Shown here: piece by piece, positions 45,887-59,800 of the stretch
Numbering within the stretch: the first letter of the stretch is position 1
Layout: each line of letters begins with the position of its first letter
Assembly (NCBI GenBank): GCA_024734555.1
Contig: JANPWX010020040.1
Span: 1,764,241 to 1,828,240 of the forward strand
Source of the DNA: Trochalopteron elliotii
Taxonomy: Eukaryota; Chordata; Aves; Passeriformes; Leiothrichidae
Reading direction: 5' to 3'
DNA length: 64,000 nucleotides
Notes under the pieces: model-generated
Database searches by the model: none
Told to the model about the DNA's origin: nothing
The model's input: only the letters and a program-made list of their open reading frames with translations
Made by a program: the position numbers and the translations under genes

Positions 45887-48423
45887 AAAAGCATCACTGA
45901 TTTGTATATTAAAGTGCAAGCATCTGTCCTACTGATGACATTCTAGGGAAGCGCATTAACATAAAATTTAACGATGTCAAATAAGTGGATGTGAAATAGG
46001 GACTGCGTAAAGACACTATTTCCAAGCCTGACAGAAACATCACTGTTTAGAAATGCAAATGATACCATTATGTTCAATAATTATATGAAAATATGAACAG
46101 TTCAGCATGTTTTCCAGCCCTGATGGCGGTTAATGGGATGTACGCTTATGTAAATAACTACTATTAAAGCTAATGCTGAAAAAAACTAATAAATTCATAC
46201 TAAAGCAACTGATTTAGTACGCTTTTAAACCCCAGCAGTGCTCACTTATTAGAAAGGAGTGCATTCTTATGTTTAGAACTCATTACTGTTACAAGTCACT
46301 GCAACTCCATCAATTACCATGCATTAATGAAAATGGGACACATACAAAAAAAAAATTATTGCCTCTCAGCAGTTTTCTTTAAAGACAAAATATAGGGGTA
46401 TTACCATCACTGGGCCTTGAGGGGAACTTATCAGCAACATAATCCTTATTACTACAACTGTACTCCCTGTTCTATAAAGCATATGGGGTATTTTTTTGTC
46501 CCAAGAGGGGGATGACCTTTAAGTAAATCTCTTGCCATATGTGCAATGAAAGTGACCATACTGCCATCAGTAAAAGCTTACCATTTAGCTTACCACAGTT
46601 AAAAATGTATTTAAATAAACACATACATACCAGGATCCAAACTGAAAACTGTGAATGTGAAATGAAAAACTACACCTGAAAGTAGACCAAAGAAAGTGTA
46701 ATGCCAGTAGAACCAAGGATAAAAGGTGTATGTGGAAGTCTTCATATAAGTTCTTGTATCCAGATAAATTCCATCCAGTTTTACACTTACACTTTTAATA
46801 ACCTCCTAGAGAGCCACGGAATTAAGACTTTAAGGATGCTATTCATTCCTCTTTGGTTGTTTTCTCGGACTCCTCAGTACTACTCAAAATTCTTAGCCCT
46901 GGTTAAACATCACAACTGATAGAGGAAACAAAACCAAGAGTGCCGTTACAGTAATGAATTCCTAAGGAAATTAAAAGCTGAAATTTACTTAATGCCTACA
47001 ACTCTGCAACTAACCCACTTTCGTTTTCTAAGTAGTCTACGGAAATGAGATATTAGCGTAACATCCGCTAGACCCTAAGAAGTTTAGCAAGGCTAAAAAT
47101 GCATTTATATTAGCTTGCATTGACTGACAGTTTAAAATTAAGGATGGATTTGAACAACCTTACAAGAGACTATGGACAAAGAACTGACAACAAATGGAGA
47201 AGATTAATGTAGGACAGTTACCTGTCCAGTCTCAGCTGCTGTAAAACAACATGGCATTTTGCTGTGGGAAGGCACAGACTTGCAACTCTTGACTACAAAA
47301 GCACTGTCACTAAGGACCATGAAATACCACATCAACAGAAAGGGGTTAAGGAACAGATGCTGTTTCCATCATGCTTGAATAGTGACAAAGTTCTTACAGG
47401 CCTACGTCCACTGTAAAAGCCAATGTTAAATTAATGGTATGCTTAAGTGCAATGTGCTCCCCACAGCACAAAGCAAAAATAAAGCCTAGGCCAGCCTGAA
47501 AAATTTTCCATCTAAAAGCAGGCAGCAAAACAAGCCTTTCAGAGAGCCAGCAGCTCACAGAATACAACAGCAAACACATGATGACAGTCACTATGACAAA
47601 TGTTTAATGAGAGAGAGATGGAAGAAAAAAACCCCACAAAACTATCTGATTGCTTTCACTAAATCTCTGTTGAAAGAGAGGTAAGAAGTGTTTTGCTATC
47701 TAGACCATTAAAACTATTTCATGAGTGAAGGCCACTCTAAAAACAGTAAGACAAATTTGCTACTGATTAATAATAAAGCCATTCATTTTATTCTTTAAAT
47801 CTAAAGTAATTACAGGCCAGAGCATGGCAAATGGATTTAGAAGAAGCCATTACGTCAGAAGAATCCTTTAAAGAAGAACAGTAATTTAAAAGACTGAACT
47901 GAATAATGAACTCTCCTGAACAACAATTATTATGAGATTGATTTATTGAAAGTGTATTTAATTATGCAAGAAATGTTTAAACTTTCCAAAATAGTGAAGG
48001 AAGACAGGGAAACCAATAGCAGAGTCAGCCCTTTGTCCTCATTATAGTTGAGAAGCTGAAGCAGATGGAGAATTCATTTAGTTTAGAAGGATAAAGTACA
48101 TCAATTTCTCTGAATCCACATTTCTAGTCAATTTGTTACAGTACCAGCTTCAACAATTAATGATCTCATTTTCCCATTTGTGCCTCCTTTTAAAAGATCT
48201 CAGTCTTTGTTTCCAAATGAGCAAAATGTCAAAGAAAAAATTTAACTCAAACATCACTTTGAAAGCTCACACGCTTAAAGCCAAATGTTTCAACAGTAAC
48301 CACAGAACCATAGGTCAAATTCAGTCAGGTAAGTAGCCTGGTCAGTTTAAGTATCTGGAGAAAGCAGAAAGACCTGTCTTTCACCTGAGACATGTAAACT
48401 GGCCAACCTGACTCCTACAGAGA

Positions 48424-48439
48424 TTTTTTTTTTTTTTTT
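48424..48439. repeat. T16 homopolymer
   Basis: Sixteen uninterrupted T. No retrocopy recognised on either side. Confidence 0.95.
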
Positions 48440-49068
48440 ACCTGAACTACTTCACATTTTTCCTTAAATACCTGATATTGAAATATGAGGTTGCCATGGC
48501 TGAAGGTGCATTTCCAATGACAGGTGTCTCCTGTTTAGTTTAGACAGGGGCAGCCCATCATCATATCCAGTTCTGACACGCCCACCACACAGTTAATACA
48601 GATAGTATCATAAATCTGTGCATCAGATACCCAGAGATGGGAGACAGGCTGTCTGGGAAGCATACAGTTACTCACAGGTATCAACAATCTGGCAGGGCAG
48701 AACTCCAGCTCTTACTCATTATCAAAATCATCAAGTCTCTAGTACTAGGTACAGATCACCACAATGTAAAAATGTCATGAAACATGGAAACTGAGAGAAT
48801 GCTACTAGCCCTCAACACTCACCTCAGGGGAACTGTATATAAATTCTGTACAAGAGCTGTTGGGTGGGAACACCTCCACTTCAGTCAAACACGAAAACCA
48901 TTCCACCCTTGGTACAAAACACAAGAGCAAATACGCTTCTCCCATTCCACAGCTGTACTTCTACACTGACAGTACCATCTCACAGACAATCCTGCACCAC
49001 TGAGTGCAGAGTTTTAGGGCAAAAAGCCTGTCCAGCACATTCTACAGAGGTTGTTGTTGACTGCTTAG

Positions 49069-49082
49069 ATGCCCCCTGCTGA
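49069..49082 (-). promoter_or_regulatory. CTCF-like motif, weaker
   Basis: The minus strand reads TCAGCAGGGGGCAT, matching 12 of 14 core positions (first and last differ). Plausible but not certain. Confidence 0.35.
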
Positions 49083-49833
49083 TTCTGGGTATTTTCATAA
49101 CATGGACAGTGTTGCTAGATTGTGCTACAAAGCACTAACTAGGATTAAGCACAGAAAGCTTCAAATGAATCTCCAGCCATTGATCCATTTGAATACTTAA
49201 CATTACAATATGTTTCACCTTGTTTTAGTTTAAAGTTCATGAAAAATTCAAAATATCTTATTTACCCAATAGTCCTTGACTGATTCTTCTACATTTAAGT
49301 TCGTAAATACATACATTATTTAGCCAATACTGCAGTTACAGAATAGCATATAAATATTCAGGGACTTTTTAATAAGTGCAGCTTTCTTTCAACAGGCCAC
49401 AATGGTTGCTTAGAAACATTTACTAGTAGGATACCTGAAATGACAGTAAGAGCAACACCTTCAAAGAGTAAAGTAGATGGATAAAACGGAAGAAAGGAGC
49501 AAAATACTGATTTTCCATTCTCCTCACACACTTTCAAACAAATTATGATGCACAAGAAGACATATAGTATGCATTCACATATGAAAAATAAAAAGGGAAA
49601 AAACTTCAAATGATAAGCTGAGGGAGCCAAGCTAAGAAATAAAAGGAAAATAATGATGGTCATTTCAAACCCTCAGCTCATAACTTGTCAGAAACCATAC
49701 CATCAGGAACAGACTTAGCCAAAGTTAATCTCTAAAACTGTTACTGAGTTTTAAATAAATAGCCTGACGTTCAAATGCACAAGTTTCCTGCAAATGGAAA
49801 TCTGCCTTTATATAGAAATTTTCTTCTGGCCTG

Positions 49834-49859
49834 TTTTTTTTTCTTTTTTTTTTTTTTTT
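49834..49859. repeat. T-rich homopolymer (T9, C, T16)
   Basis: A 26-bp T tract with one C. Read on the minus strand it is an A-rich tail that might end an old retrocopy, but the sequence preceding it on that strand is not recognisable. Confidence 0.95.
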
Positions 49860-50677
49860 CCAGGGAGGAAGGGGTGAGGGCACCGCAAGGCAGGGCCTCA
49901 TTTTCACATATAGATGCTTAACTCCAGTGTTAATATCTGTGCCCCACCTCCCCCTGACACTGTGCTGTCATTTTAAGTGCAGACTGTCCCGTTGCCAACA
50001 GCAGCCCCAGGGAGGCACCCACACATGCATCTGCCACGCAGGACACTAGGACTACACATCCAACAAAACACATGGCCAAAGCCCTTCTGTGCAAGACCAC
50101 CTTTGTGCCCTCACCTGTGATGACAACTTGGTGGGTCTGATTAAAAAAAAGGAAAGGAAGCGGAAGTGTTGTATTTTCAGAAGATCAAATTTAACATTAT
50201 AGGGAGAATAAGGCAGAATCAGCAAGTAAATTCTGTACTCTGATATTTCCTTTTTCTACCATTTTGTTCTTTGAATTAAGCAAGCCAGTAACTCTTTTCC
50301 TTCTGAAAAACACTACTAATTTTACATTTAACACAGTAAGATAGGAAAAGGACAAAATATGTATGTGGCCCTAATTTATGTATGCACGACTTATGTAATG
50401 AGCAGTACTATGGCAAAACTAAAAGCATTTTATTAAAGTCTCTAGATAATGCTTATAAAGCTCATTATTCTTCCAGCAAATTAATATTCTATGTCTCACT
50501 AACACTATAAGCAAATGAACTGTTTTAGTCAAATTAATATTAATGTTAACTGCATGTAAAACCAACTAATTAAGCAGTTCTATAATATTAAGGACATATG
50601 TAAACAGAGTCTGTGATCAATTTTAAGACTAATCAAGTAAATCATACAGGATTTGTTGTGTGAATTTGGCTGGGTCT

Positions 50678-50756
50678 TCAGCAACCTGGTCTACTGGGAG
50701 GTGTCCCTGTCCCAGGGTTGGACGCAGATGATACTTCAAGGTCAAACCATTTCATA
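50678..50756 (+). mobile_element. CR1 LINE 3'-terminal remnant, plus orientation
   Basis: About 80 bp match the extreme 3' end of CR1: AGCAACCTGGTCTACTGGGA, then GGTGTCCCTG, GCAGATGATACTTCAAGGTC and AAACCATTTCATAA. It is more diverged and shorter than the 27 kb copy, and in the opposite orientation. Confidence 0.85.
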
Positions 50757-52167
50757 AGTGTATGTTCAGTCAGTAAATAATTCCAACAAAAAGCTTAAAT
50801 TATGCTCTAGGTACATTCTAAACATAAAGCAAAACAGCAGCATAGTACAGCTGATCAGTTTAAATCTACAAAAAAGAAAAAAAGTTTGTAATAAACAGAA
50901 TCTCCTCTTTCATTTATTTGCCTATTCTTTGTCTATATAGTAAGAATTTAAGGCAGAGCTTAGAATTCAATAACTGATTTTTTTAAAAAAAGAGAAGTTT
51001 CCTCTTCACCTATTAATAAGTATTTACAGAAATGTTACAGCTGCTTATTCTTCTTCATTTATGCAACAGCATCAAATTTACATTAGAAAAATCCCTCATG
51101 GTGGTAACAAGAAAAGCTAAAGACCACAACATAATTTCTTTGAGCTATAAAGTATCAGTAGTATTTGTTTCTAAATAATCTCATTATAATTTTCTTCCTA
51201 AGACATGTAACATGACAGTATTGGAACATCTTAAAAAGGGTTTTTTCTTGATTGTTAAATTAAATTATATTTTGGACCTAAATTAATAACAGGTGCCTGA
51301 AAATACATCAGGGGAAAAAAACAGGAAAGCCAAACGCTTTTCTATTAGCAGCTCCTAGCAAAAGAGGAAAAAAATGCAGCACAAGTAGTCTAAGTGCATA
51401 ACATGATGCATAGTGCCCATCCCTTTCTGTGAAAATGCAAATGAAATAACGCAAATAAAAACAAGGAAGCTGCAAGTCACACTCCAAAGCCAATGCCAGA
51501 ATCTAGACTGCCACTACAAGCAGTTTAGTCACCATAAAGCAGCAAAGAGAACACATCCACCAAAAGCAGGTGCTGCAGAAGACACCAGAGGAGGTTACAC
51601 GTGGCAATTCTTCTCACACAGGCTTAGTCCCAAATTCTATTTCAAAAGTTCAGAGGGTGCTTGAATACCCTAAACACACACAGCCCTGCTTGCATCAATC
51701 GCCTTACAATTGTCTGACTGATCCTAGGTCACCATCCCAGCTCTCATTAGCCCTGACTGCTTATTCCAAACATTTCTGAACCCATCAGTCACAGCAACCC
51801 ATTTGTTGCTTTCACATCAGTCATGTCCAGCCCAACCTCCTTTTCCAAGTCTTTCTTTCCAGACAGATTCTAGATCTCACTTTCCCAATACACACATCAT
51901 TTACATTTTTCTTCTTTATCTTTTGCATAAACTTCACTTTCAGAAAAAGTTATTTTTCCCCACCACTTTATCATCTTCATAGTTTTAAGATGCTTTCATT
52001 GGGGAGGGCAATGCTCATCAATAGAGCATGAGCAGCTGTTACTGGATTATCCAGTTCAGCCCAGCTGGGTAAATTTTAGTAAGAACGGCAAGAGATGTCA
52101 TCCCAGCATGTGTACCTGAACACCACTAACTGCCACTTCTTCTAAGAACAGCAGCACCTGAACTTTC

Positions 52168-52205
52168 CAGTTTATTATAAGCAAAACAGTTTATTATAAA
52201 CAAAA
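52168..52205. repeat. Tandem 19-bp duplication
   Basis: CAGTTTATTATAAGCAAAA is followed directly by CAGTTTATTATAAACAAAA, one substitution apart. Confidence 0.96.
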
Positions 52206-54570
52206 CAAAGTTTTGATCCTCTTTTGGTTTTGGAACACTTTGGATGAAGTTTCTTTTGAAAAAAGTCAGTGTGAACTCTAAATGTTATGAGATAAATCAA
52301 GCCAAAACAGCTACTTTTGACCAAATTGATACTGTAAGATAATACGATAGGCCTAAATACTGCTTTAGGAAGAAGGTGTAGACCAACCAACTACTCGAAA
52401 CACCTGATTTTCCTTTATTCTGTGATACTAAGTATTTGGCAACCCTGACAATAGGCCGGACTATTTATGGTTCACAGCATGCTCATCACTATTGTTCTCC
52501 ATTAATAGCATGCCCTAGTACCAAGTACTCAATTTTCAAAGTTTCACAAGCTAAGGAAGGGTAGAATTGACTTCTAAATCTGCATGAAATTTTAGCTGTT
52601 GCTCCCTACCCAGACAGCACTGAGCAGATCCAAAATAAATATGAGCTTGGGCTGCAGGAAGATGCTGTTTTTTAAATGCTGATAAGTTACTTGAAGTTTT
52701 GTAGTGAGAACATTGCATACCACCCATCTCCTTTCCCCCCTTTTCTCTCATACTTCATCAGCAGCAAATTTCAACAGAGGGTCTTCACAGCTTCTCAGGG
52801 GTAAAAAAATCAACCACAACAAAGTAAGAATGGGTTTTCCTCAAAGTAGGGATTTCAAGCACCAAACAATACTTCTCCTGCAAGAATCTCAAGGAAAAAA
52901 ACAAAACAACAAAAATACATGTTGCTGAAAAAAACCCACACAGTCCCCATGCTAAGTGAATTAAATCCTTACCAAGCTGAAATTGCACTTTGCTGGATAG
53001 CTGCAGTTATATCAGAAGCACCATTTTATTTCTGCAGGGTACTTTTAAATACTGCACTAGAGAAAGTTGTATTATATTATTAGAATAAATTAGCTATGTG
53101 GGGCAAAAAAAAAAAAAAGTAAAATTGATTTTAACAGACTTGAATATCTTTTCTTATGGTATTATATTCCTGATATGTTATTTGCAAGTGGACACTAGAA
53201 TCCAGAAGAACTTAAAGAATTTCAAGCTGCTGAAACAGCCATGATCTGTATTCAGCCTCAGCAAGTCATTTCTACTATTCCTTGTCTCCGCAACAAGCTT
53301 TAAAAAATTAAGTGATCAGAGTTACACTGAAGATCTTGAATCATTCATGTATGATAGGCAAGTACTGCAGCAGTTAAAATTACATTGTTTTAAATTATAA
53401 CCTTGTTTTATATATCTAGGTTTTACAGAGTTTTATGAAGTGTAAAATTGCATGCATTAACCTTCTGCCATGTCTACCAGACTTCTGGAAAAGTATTCAT
53501 GCTTGTGCAATCTATTTCTGGCAAAGAAAAAAAAGAAAGGGAAAAAACCCCAAACAACAAAACCTAAAAAGCAAGAATGTCTACTTTCCACTAGCCAAAT
53601 AAACTTCATGTGAATTAATGAAAGCTTTTTGTGGATAAATAACAAAAAATCAGGAACATGCATCCCACCCACATTCATGAGCTGAGTACACAAGATGTAA
53701 TATACAACAAAATAGCGGCTTTAGTGAAATCAATGTCAAAGAGTTGTTCTCAGGTCTAATGGTTCTTGAAATACCTCAGATCTAATATTTTTCAGTAACA
53801 GTTCACAGACAGCTAAGTTTGTTGACGTGTCTATTATTTAGGACAAACAGACAAAATTCTTTCTAGAAAAATAAATGCCACTGTGCTACAAAGCCAGAAT
53901 TTTCAAGAACCCTCCTCTAAATTCATGTTTAAGTTTCTGAATTATCTCTATTTCTGTTTCAACACTGGCCCATAGCTTGAACAGCCTCTTTTTGTCACTA
54001 ACTTTGTTTTTAACTTGAACAAGGGATGGCTCAGGACTGAGAACAGTACTGCACACTGAGCTCCATCGTGCTTTTTAAAACAACATTACTACCCTCCCGA
54101 CTGGCAATGCAGCTCCCTATGAATCACACACTATTTGCTTTTCCTGTACTTGCAGCCCTGTCTCTTTCCCTATCCCACTGCAGCCAGTCCTGCAATTTAA
54201 CAGAAAAGCACCAATATCAGAGATTTGGAAGAGAAATGAACAAGAGAATTTTTAAAGGTCTGTCACACTCCAGAAAGGAAAACTGCAATTCCTGCAATAG
54301 TGACTTTGCATGTGACATTCCAGAATCAGTACTAAGCATGTGCAGCTTAAAGAAATGCAAGTCACAGTCAGCAAGAAAAGAGAATCTGCTAACTGTCTTT
54401 ATATACAAACAAACCAACCCTACGCCAAACAAAAACCCTAAGCTAGCTAAATCTCCTAATACATATATTTAATTTATATCCATTTAGCATAGATTCCCTT
54501 TCTCTGGACATGGAGAGAAATGGAATACCATGCAAGTTTTAGACCTAAATTACGACCACCTAACGGAATT

Positions 54571-54587
54571 AAAAAAAAAAAAAAAAA
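54571..54587. repeat. A17 homopolymer
   Basis: Seventeen A, within the giant intron about 270 bp after its 5' splice site on the minus strand. Confidence 0.95.
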
Positions 54588-54843
54588 TCAATAACCATAT
54601 TTTAATGTGTAAATTCCTTATTGTCATTTTTAGTTGACAAATACCTATTTCATAGCAAAACAACATCATAAGAACAGCTGGATGGCAGTTTAAGCTCAAA
54701 TGAACCAATGTCACATGCTGACAAGTCATCTCTCTGATTGCTTTTGAATGGCAGCACATGCAGATTTATTCTATGCCATAAATTAGAACAATTATTTCTC
54801 TGTACTTCACTTTTTATTTCAGTGAGCGGCTGCACATATTTTT

Positions 54844-55057
<214 letters not shown>

Positions 55058-56532
55058 TCACAATGTTTATTTTAATATATTGCACAGAAGATGTGTATGA
55101 CTCTGTGCGATACTTTTTTTTTTTCTCTCCTCCAAAAACACTCAGTAGAGTACATGCACATTAATGGGCAGCATGGAAGAACAAAGTTAGGACCTGAACC
55201 CAAAATCAGGTTTGTCCAATCGGATTCCCTGCAGCCATAATGAAGATTGTCTGGGACACTTACAAACCTAGGATATGTAGACAGAAAACTCAGATGGGAC
55301 AGCTTACCTGACATGACAGGAAGAAAATTCTGGGAAACTCTTCTGTTTCTTAATCTATAAACTAATCCTTCTTTCACCTTTACTGGTCAAATACAAGACT
55401 AGGAAAGAATCATTTTTCTTGTTAACTTTCTCCAAACAAAACAGTTTGTTCTTTTCTGAGGATTTTCAAATATCAAGCTGCAGGAGTAAATTTTCCTTTC
55501 TGTCTGGGGCATGGCACCCTGTATCTTGCTGCTCAGGGTAAATAATTGGATCAAGATTAAAAGATGACAGTGGGAGAAAGGCTTACAATGATCATTTATT
55601 CTGCATCTCAAGAGCAGGCTGTAAAAACAATTATTCTGGTATCACATAGGCAAGAAGATCATTATGCACAGATGATCTTATAACTATGCTAAAAAACGTC
55701 GCTTGGAAATCATGGTTCTATAAAAGCTCCACAAAAATATTAAGTAATGAGCTTAGACTAATAAATATTATTGCTCTGCACTCAGGCAATTTCTGTTGCT
55801 GAAGGCTCTTAAAGTTCAGTCTTTTATGATGATGAAACAGCTGCCACAACACAGGTGACAGAAAACCAAAGCAATATAACTTCTAGAAAACTCCAAGTTT
55901 AACCTCCTTAAATTGGAACAATCTTACAGGAAGAGGAAAGAGGAGGAAAAAAATGAAATATATATGTATATGTATGTATTAGACTAAGCCTTCCATTTGT
56001 CTCATTAGACTAATATTCTTACCAGAATATTTCATTCAAGGTTTGTGCCATACATTTGATATCATTGTTTCTCTTAAGAGGGCACAGATTTGTTTTGATC
56101 TTCCAGCAGAAAAGTCATAAATACCACAACTGGGTCACTGCCCTGGTGTGAATTATAGATAAGCAGTATTCCCCAACTCCAAGATCAAGTACAGCCCTTC
56201 CCCTATCAGCTCAACAGGACTGCATGAAGTTGGAAATAATAATACTGAAACACACACTTTTTCTCTACAAACCTAGAGGGAGACAAACAACAGATCTGTA
56301 TAATCAAATTCTTTAAATTAGGGCAGTTTGAAAGTTTGGATCAAACTATTAATTGTAGCGTTTCTAAAGTACAGGGAATAAAAAGACATGGATTTAGTGC
56401 AAAATCATTCCATTAGTCAAATGCACAAGGTCTCACAATCTTGGGCCCAGCCTGGGAAGGTGCAATGAGTTCAACCTGTTCCTAGCCCCCTTCCCCTCCA
56501 CTCAGTTTGTCAAAAGGGTTTTCCACATAGCA

Positions 56533-56745
56533 TTAAAGAAACGTGGTAAAGTGAACCACCTGTATAAACTCTGGACCCACACCAACACCTCTGGGTTCCT
56601 CAGCTAAGCAGGCAACAAACTTTTCAGGAATATCCACCACATGTCCTTGCAGTAACAGACACACCACATCTGCCACAGGCTGCAGATAGAGGCTTTCATA
56701 TCTAACCGTGAGCCCACCTGTGTCCTCTGAGTCCAGTGCAACCAC
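56533..56745 (-). other. Unassigned 70-codon open frame in the 8.1 kb intron, host-gene sense
   Basis: The frame begins MVALDSEDTGG and has a protein-like mix of hydrophobic and charged residues (for example VADVVCLLLQGHVV and GPEFIQVVHF). A TTTAG precedes its start and could act as an acceptor. I recognise no family. It may be a repeat fragment, an old pseudogene piece or a rare cassette exon, or simply chance. The three main exons join in frame without it, so it is not required by the gene. Confidence 0.15.
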
Positions 56746-56797
56746 CTAAATGATGACAGCACATATGACCTTCCTTTACATAATCAGTGAAAGATGC

Positions 56798-56813
56798 AAA
56801 AAAAAAAAAAAAA
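56798..56813. repeat. A16 homopolymer
   Basis: Sixteen A in the 8.1 kb intron. The preceding plus-strand sequence was checked as a possible retrocopy body, but no parent gene was recognised. Confidence 0.95.
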
Positions 56814-59800
56814 TTAATTAGAAAACCACAATGAAGAATGCAATGACCACACGGATGAAAGACAGGAATGAAACAAGAGTAGGGCAGGGAACTGGAAAGA
56901 GAGAACAAGTACCATCTCCAGGATTCTACGAAAGGAAGGACGCTTGCTCAGTAACTTGCAGGAGTGATGCCACATGACAAAAGGGTTTGGGGCAACAAAT
57001 GCTGGGCTATGTGGGCACCCAATAACACTAAAATTGAACAACAGTATAAGAAAAAAAAGTATGAGAGAACAGAGCACTAGAAAAACCAGGCAAAACCTAG
57101 CAGGCTTTACTCATCTCTAGATTCTGTGATTTGTTGCTTATATCAGTGTGCATCACATTCATGCGCTGTGTTTGTATTTAACACGTATCACAGCAAGCTG
57201 TCACACTCCCAGACACATGAATATATTGTGCCACATATCTTACGCAGTAAATGACTGAGAACAGCAAGTGATCTCAGAAGCAATGTGGCAGTATGTGTTT
57301 ATGTATCACAAAGCAGGAGACAGCCCATAAAGGGCAGGCAAGATACAAAAGACAGTTACTCACAGGAGGTGGCAAAAGGAAGTTAGAGAAAAGGAATACA
57401 AGAATGTCATCAGATTATGCTGGATTTATGTCACTTCCTATAAATAGCTCAGTGAGGTGTTTTGGTTTTCTTTATAAATTTCTTTCTTTGCCTTCTGGCA
57501 GTAAAGAACAGATGATTTTGAGAACAGAACTATGGAGGACTTCACTGATGCAGTACAAAAACTTTACAAGGTTCATATAACACTCCTCAAAAGTATTTTC
57601 ACCCCCCATTCACCCACTTGGGTCAGAAAAGAGCAGTGAAAGAATGAAGGCATAACTACAAAGAGCTAAACTGCTCCACTGAGCAACATGCTCATATCCA
57701 GATCCATTGTTCTTGCTTCGAGGATCAAACAGACAACTGACAGCTGAGAGCAAAGATGATGGATCAGTGGAACTATTCCTTCCATTTAGTGTCTGCAACA
57801 TCTTCTTGCATGCCATTCACATTCACTTACCTGGTGCCATAGGACATGCACCATCCCTGTTCAAGATTTGTTTTAAATTCAACAGTTCAAAGCCTATATA
57901 ATTCTAGATGCATTTAAATGAATAATTTTATTTTACAGAAGCCTCTTTAGAAAAACTCTTAATGCAAATATATTGACAAAAAGCCCTCCTAAGATATCCA
58001 CCATAGGGTTAAAATTAATTCCTAGTTCACCAGTTCCTATTATTATTGTGTGCTCCCAGGTCCACTGCTGATACTTTTATTTCCGTCTGATCTAAGGAAA
58101 GAATTGATCAAGGAATTTGCTGATGACACTGATTTCATTCCACGGAGTAAGCAGGGCTGATGCTCTCCAGGTGCAATTTTTGAAGCACTGCACAAGTCAA
58201 CAGCACTTCCAAGTTTTATTTGTTTAATGAAAAACTGCCATGCACAAGAAAGAGCCATGGTAATACTCACATCAACACTACACTAGGGACAGAACTCAGC
58301 TCTTTCTGACTGAAGGCAGAGTTGAAAAAGCAAATTAAAAACAGCATCTTCTATTTTTTAAAATTTTAAAAAATGAGCTTTTACCAAGAGAATTCTGAAA
58401 AGCAATAAGAACACTGAGGCTCAGCTAGTTAAGACAGAAGACAAATTAAACCAAAAACAGAGATACAGACACTGGGAACTTCACTCAACAGTCCTACACC
58501 CCTTGGGAACACTTACCTTTTAGTAAATACAAATCTGGTAGTAGTTTGCCAACTGGCTAGCAAAGATGAAAATAGTTTGGCAACCATTCTTGCAAGACTA
58601 CAAGTTTTAAATTCCAGGCAAAGAATGGTATCTGGAACGGGGAAGACCACCATGGTGGAGGCAGGGAGAGGGGGAGGAAAGCAAGAAACAGAATTTCTGT
58701 CCAAGGATCAGGGTTCATAAACCTGATAAATTTTACTCAAGCAGCATATGCAGTTTGTACGCATTAGAAAAAAATAATAAAAAAAGCATGGGCCCAAAAC
58801 CTAATTGAAATTGCTACACAATGGATAAATTTTATGATATGCAACCTGCAAAATACAAAACTAGATTTCACAGCATGAATTTACAGCTATGAATGACTTT
58901 TTAAGCACAGAAAGTAAGTGTGATAGGTGATACAATAATCCTCGGCATGCTTTATGTATCAACACAAAGTAACTTCCAGACAACCTCAGGGACTTCTCAT
59001 TTGCAGTCTCACTGCCTGACCAATTAAGAAAACTGCAGCACAAAATTGCTCCTAAAGTAACACACAGAAAAGGAGAAAAGATTTTGATGTTAAAGCCAGG
59101 TAACAATTTGGTTAAATACGAAGTAGTGTAACCCAGGAGAGATGACAACACAAGAGGCCAAACACGCAAGATTTGTAATACAAACCACAGGCGACTTTTC
59201 CTTCAAAGATCTTAAGGACTGGAAGAAAAAACAGCAGACATACACTATAATAGCTTTACTGAAACCTGTGCAGTGGTTTCCAGTTCTGTAACCAAATTAA
59301 TGTTCTGTTTTGAAGCCCATTTTCACCTTTTGTTAGAAAATTTCAATTTTAGTTGGTTAATTTCAGCTTCATACCAAAGACAGTAGAAAAGACTAGTATC
59401 CCAAACTGCTAGTACCCTACAAAGAGTTTAGGAATCCAGGGTCTTGGGAAGATTCTCAATAAGGGATAAAGGGCTGTCTGAAGGCTGTTTTAGTAGCTGC
59501 CAGTTACAAGTCGTTCTGGGCATGCCAGTGATCTTAGCCAGAACAACATTAATATAAGAGGAAAAACCATCTTGCATCTCATTTGGAAATGGGTGCATAA
59601 GGGCATTATGATGCCTTTCTACCTAAATTGCTTTTGAAGATTTGTTTCCAAAGACAATTGGAAGCCAGCTTTCTCCAAGTTTATCTTATTCAAAGAAAGA
59701 AAGAATAGAATGCAAACTAGTTAGATACCAATTTTCTCCACTAAAATCAAAAATTAAACGTTCATGAACCATTCTACATCGCTTAGTCAATGCCTCTGCT

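Noticed and set aside
54068..54472. 134-codon plus-strand open frame.
   Set aside because: Low-complexity composition with no family resemblance, no splice or promoter context, and antisense to the host gene close to a real exon. Likely chance.
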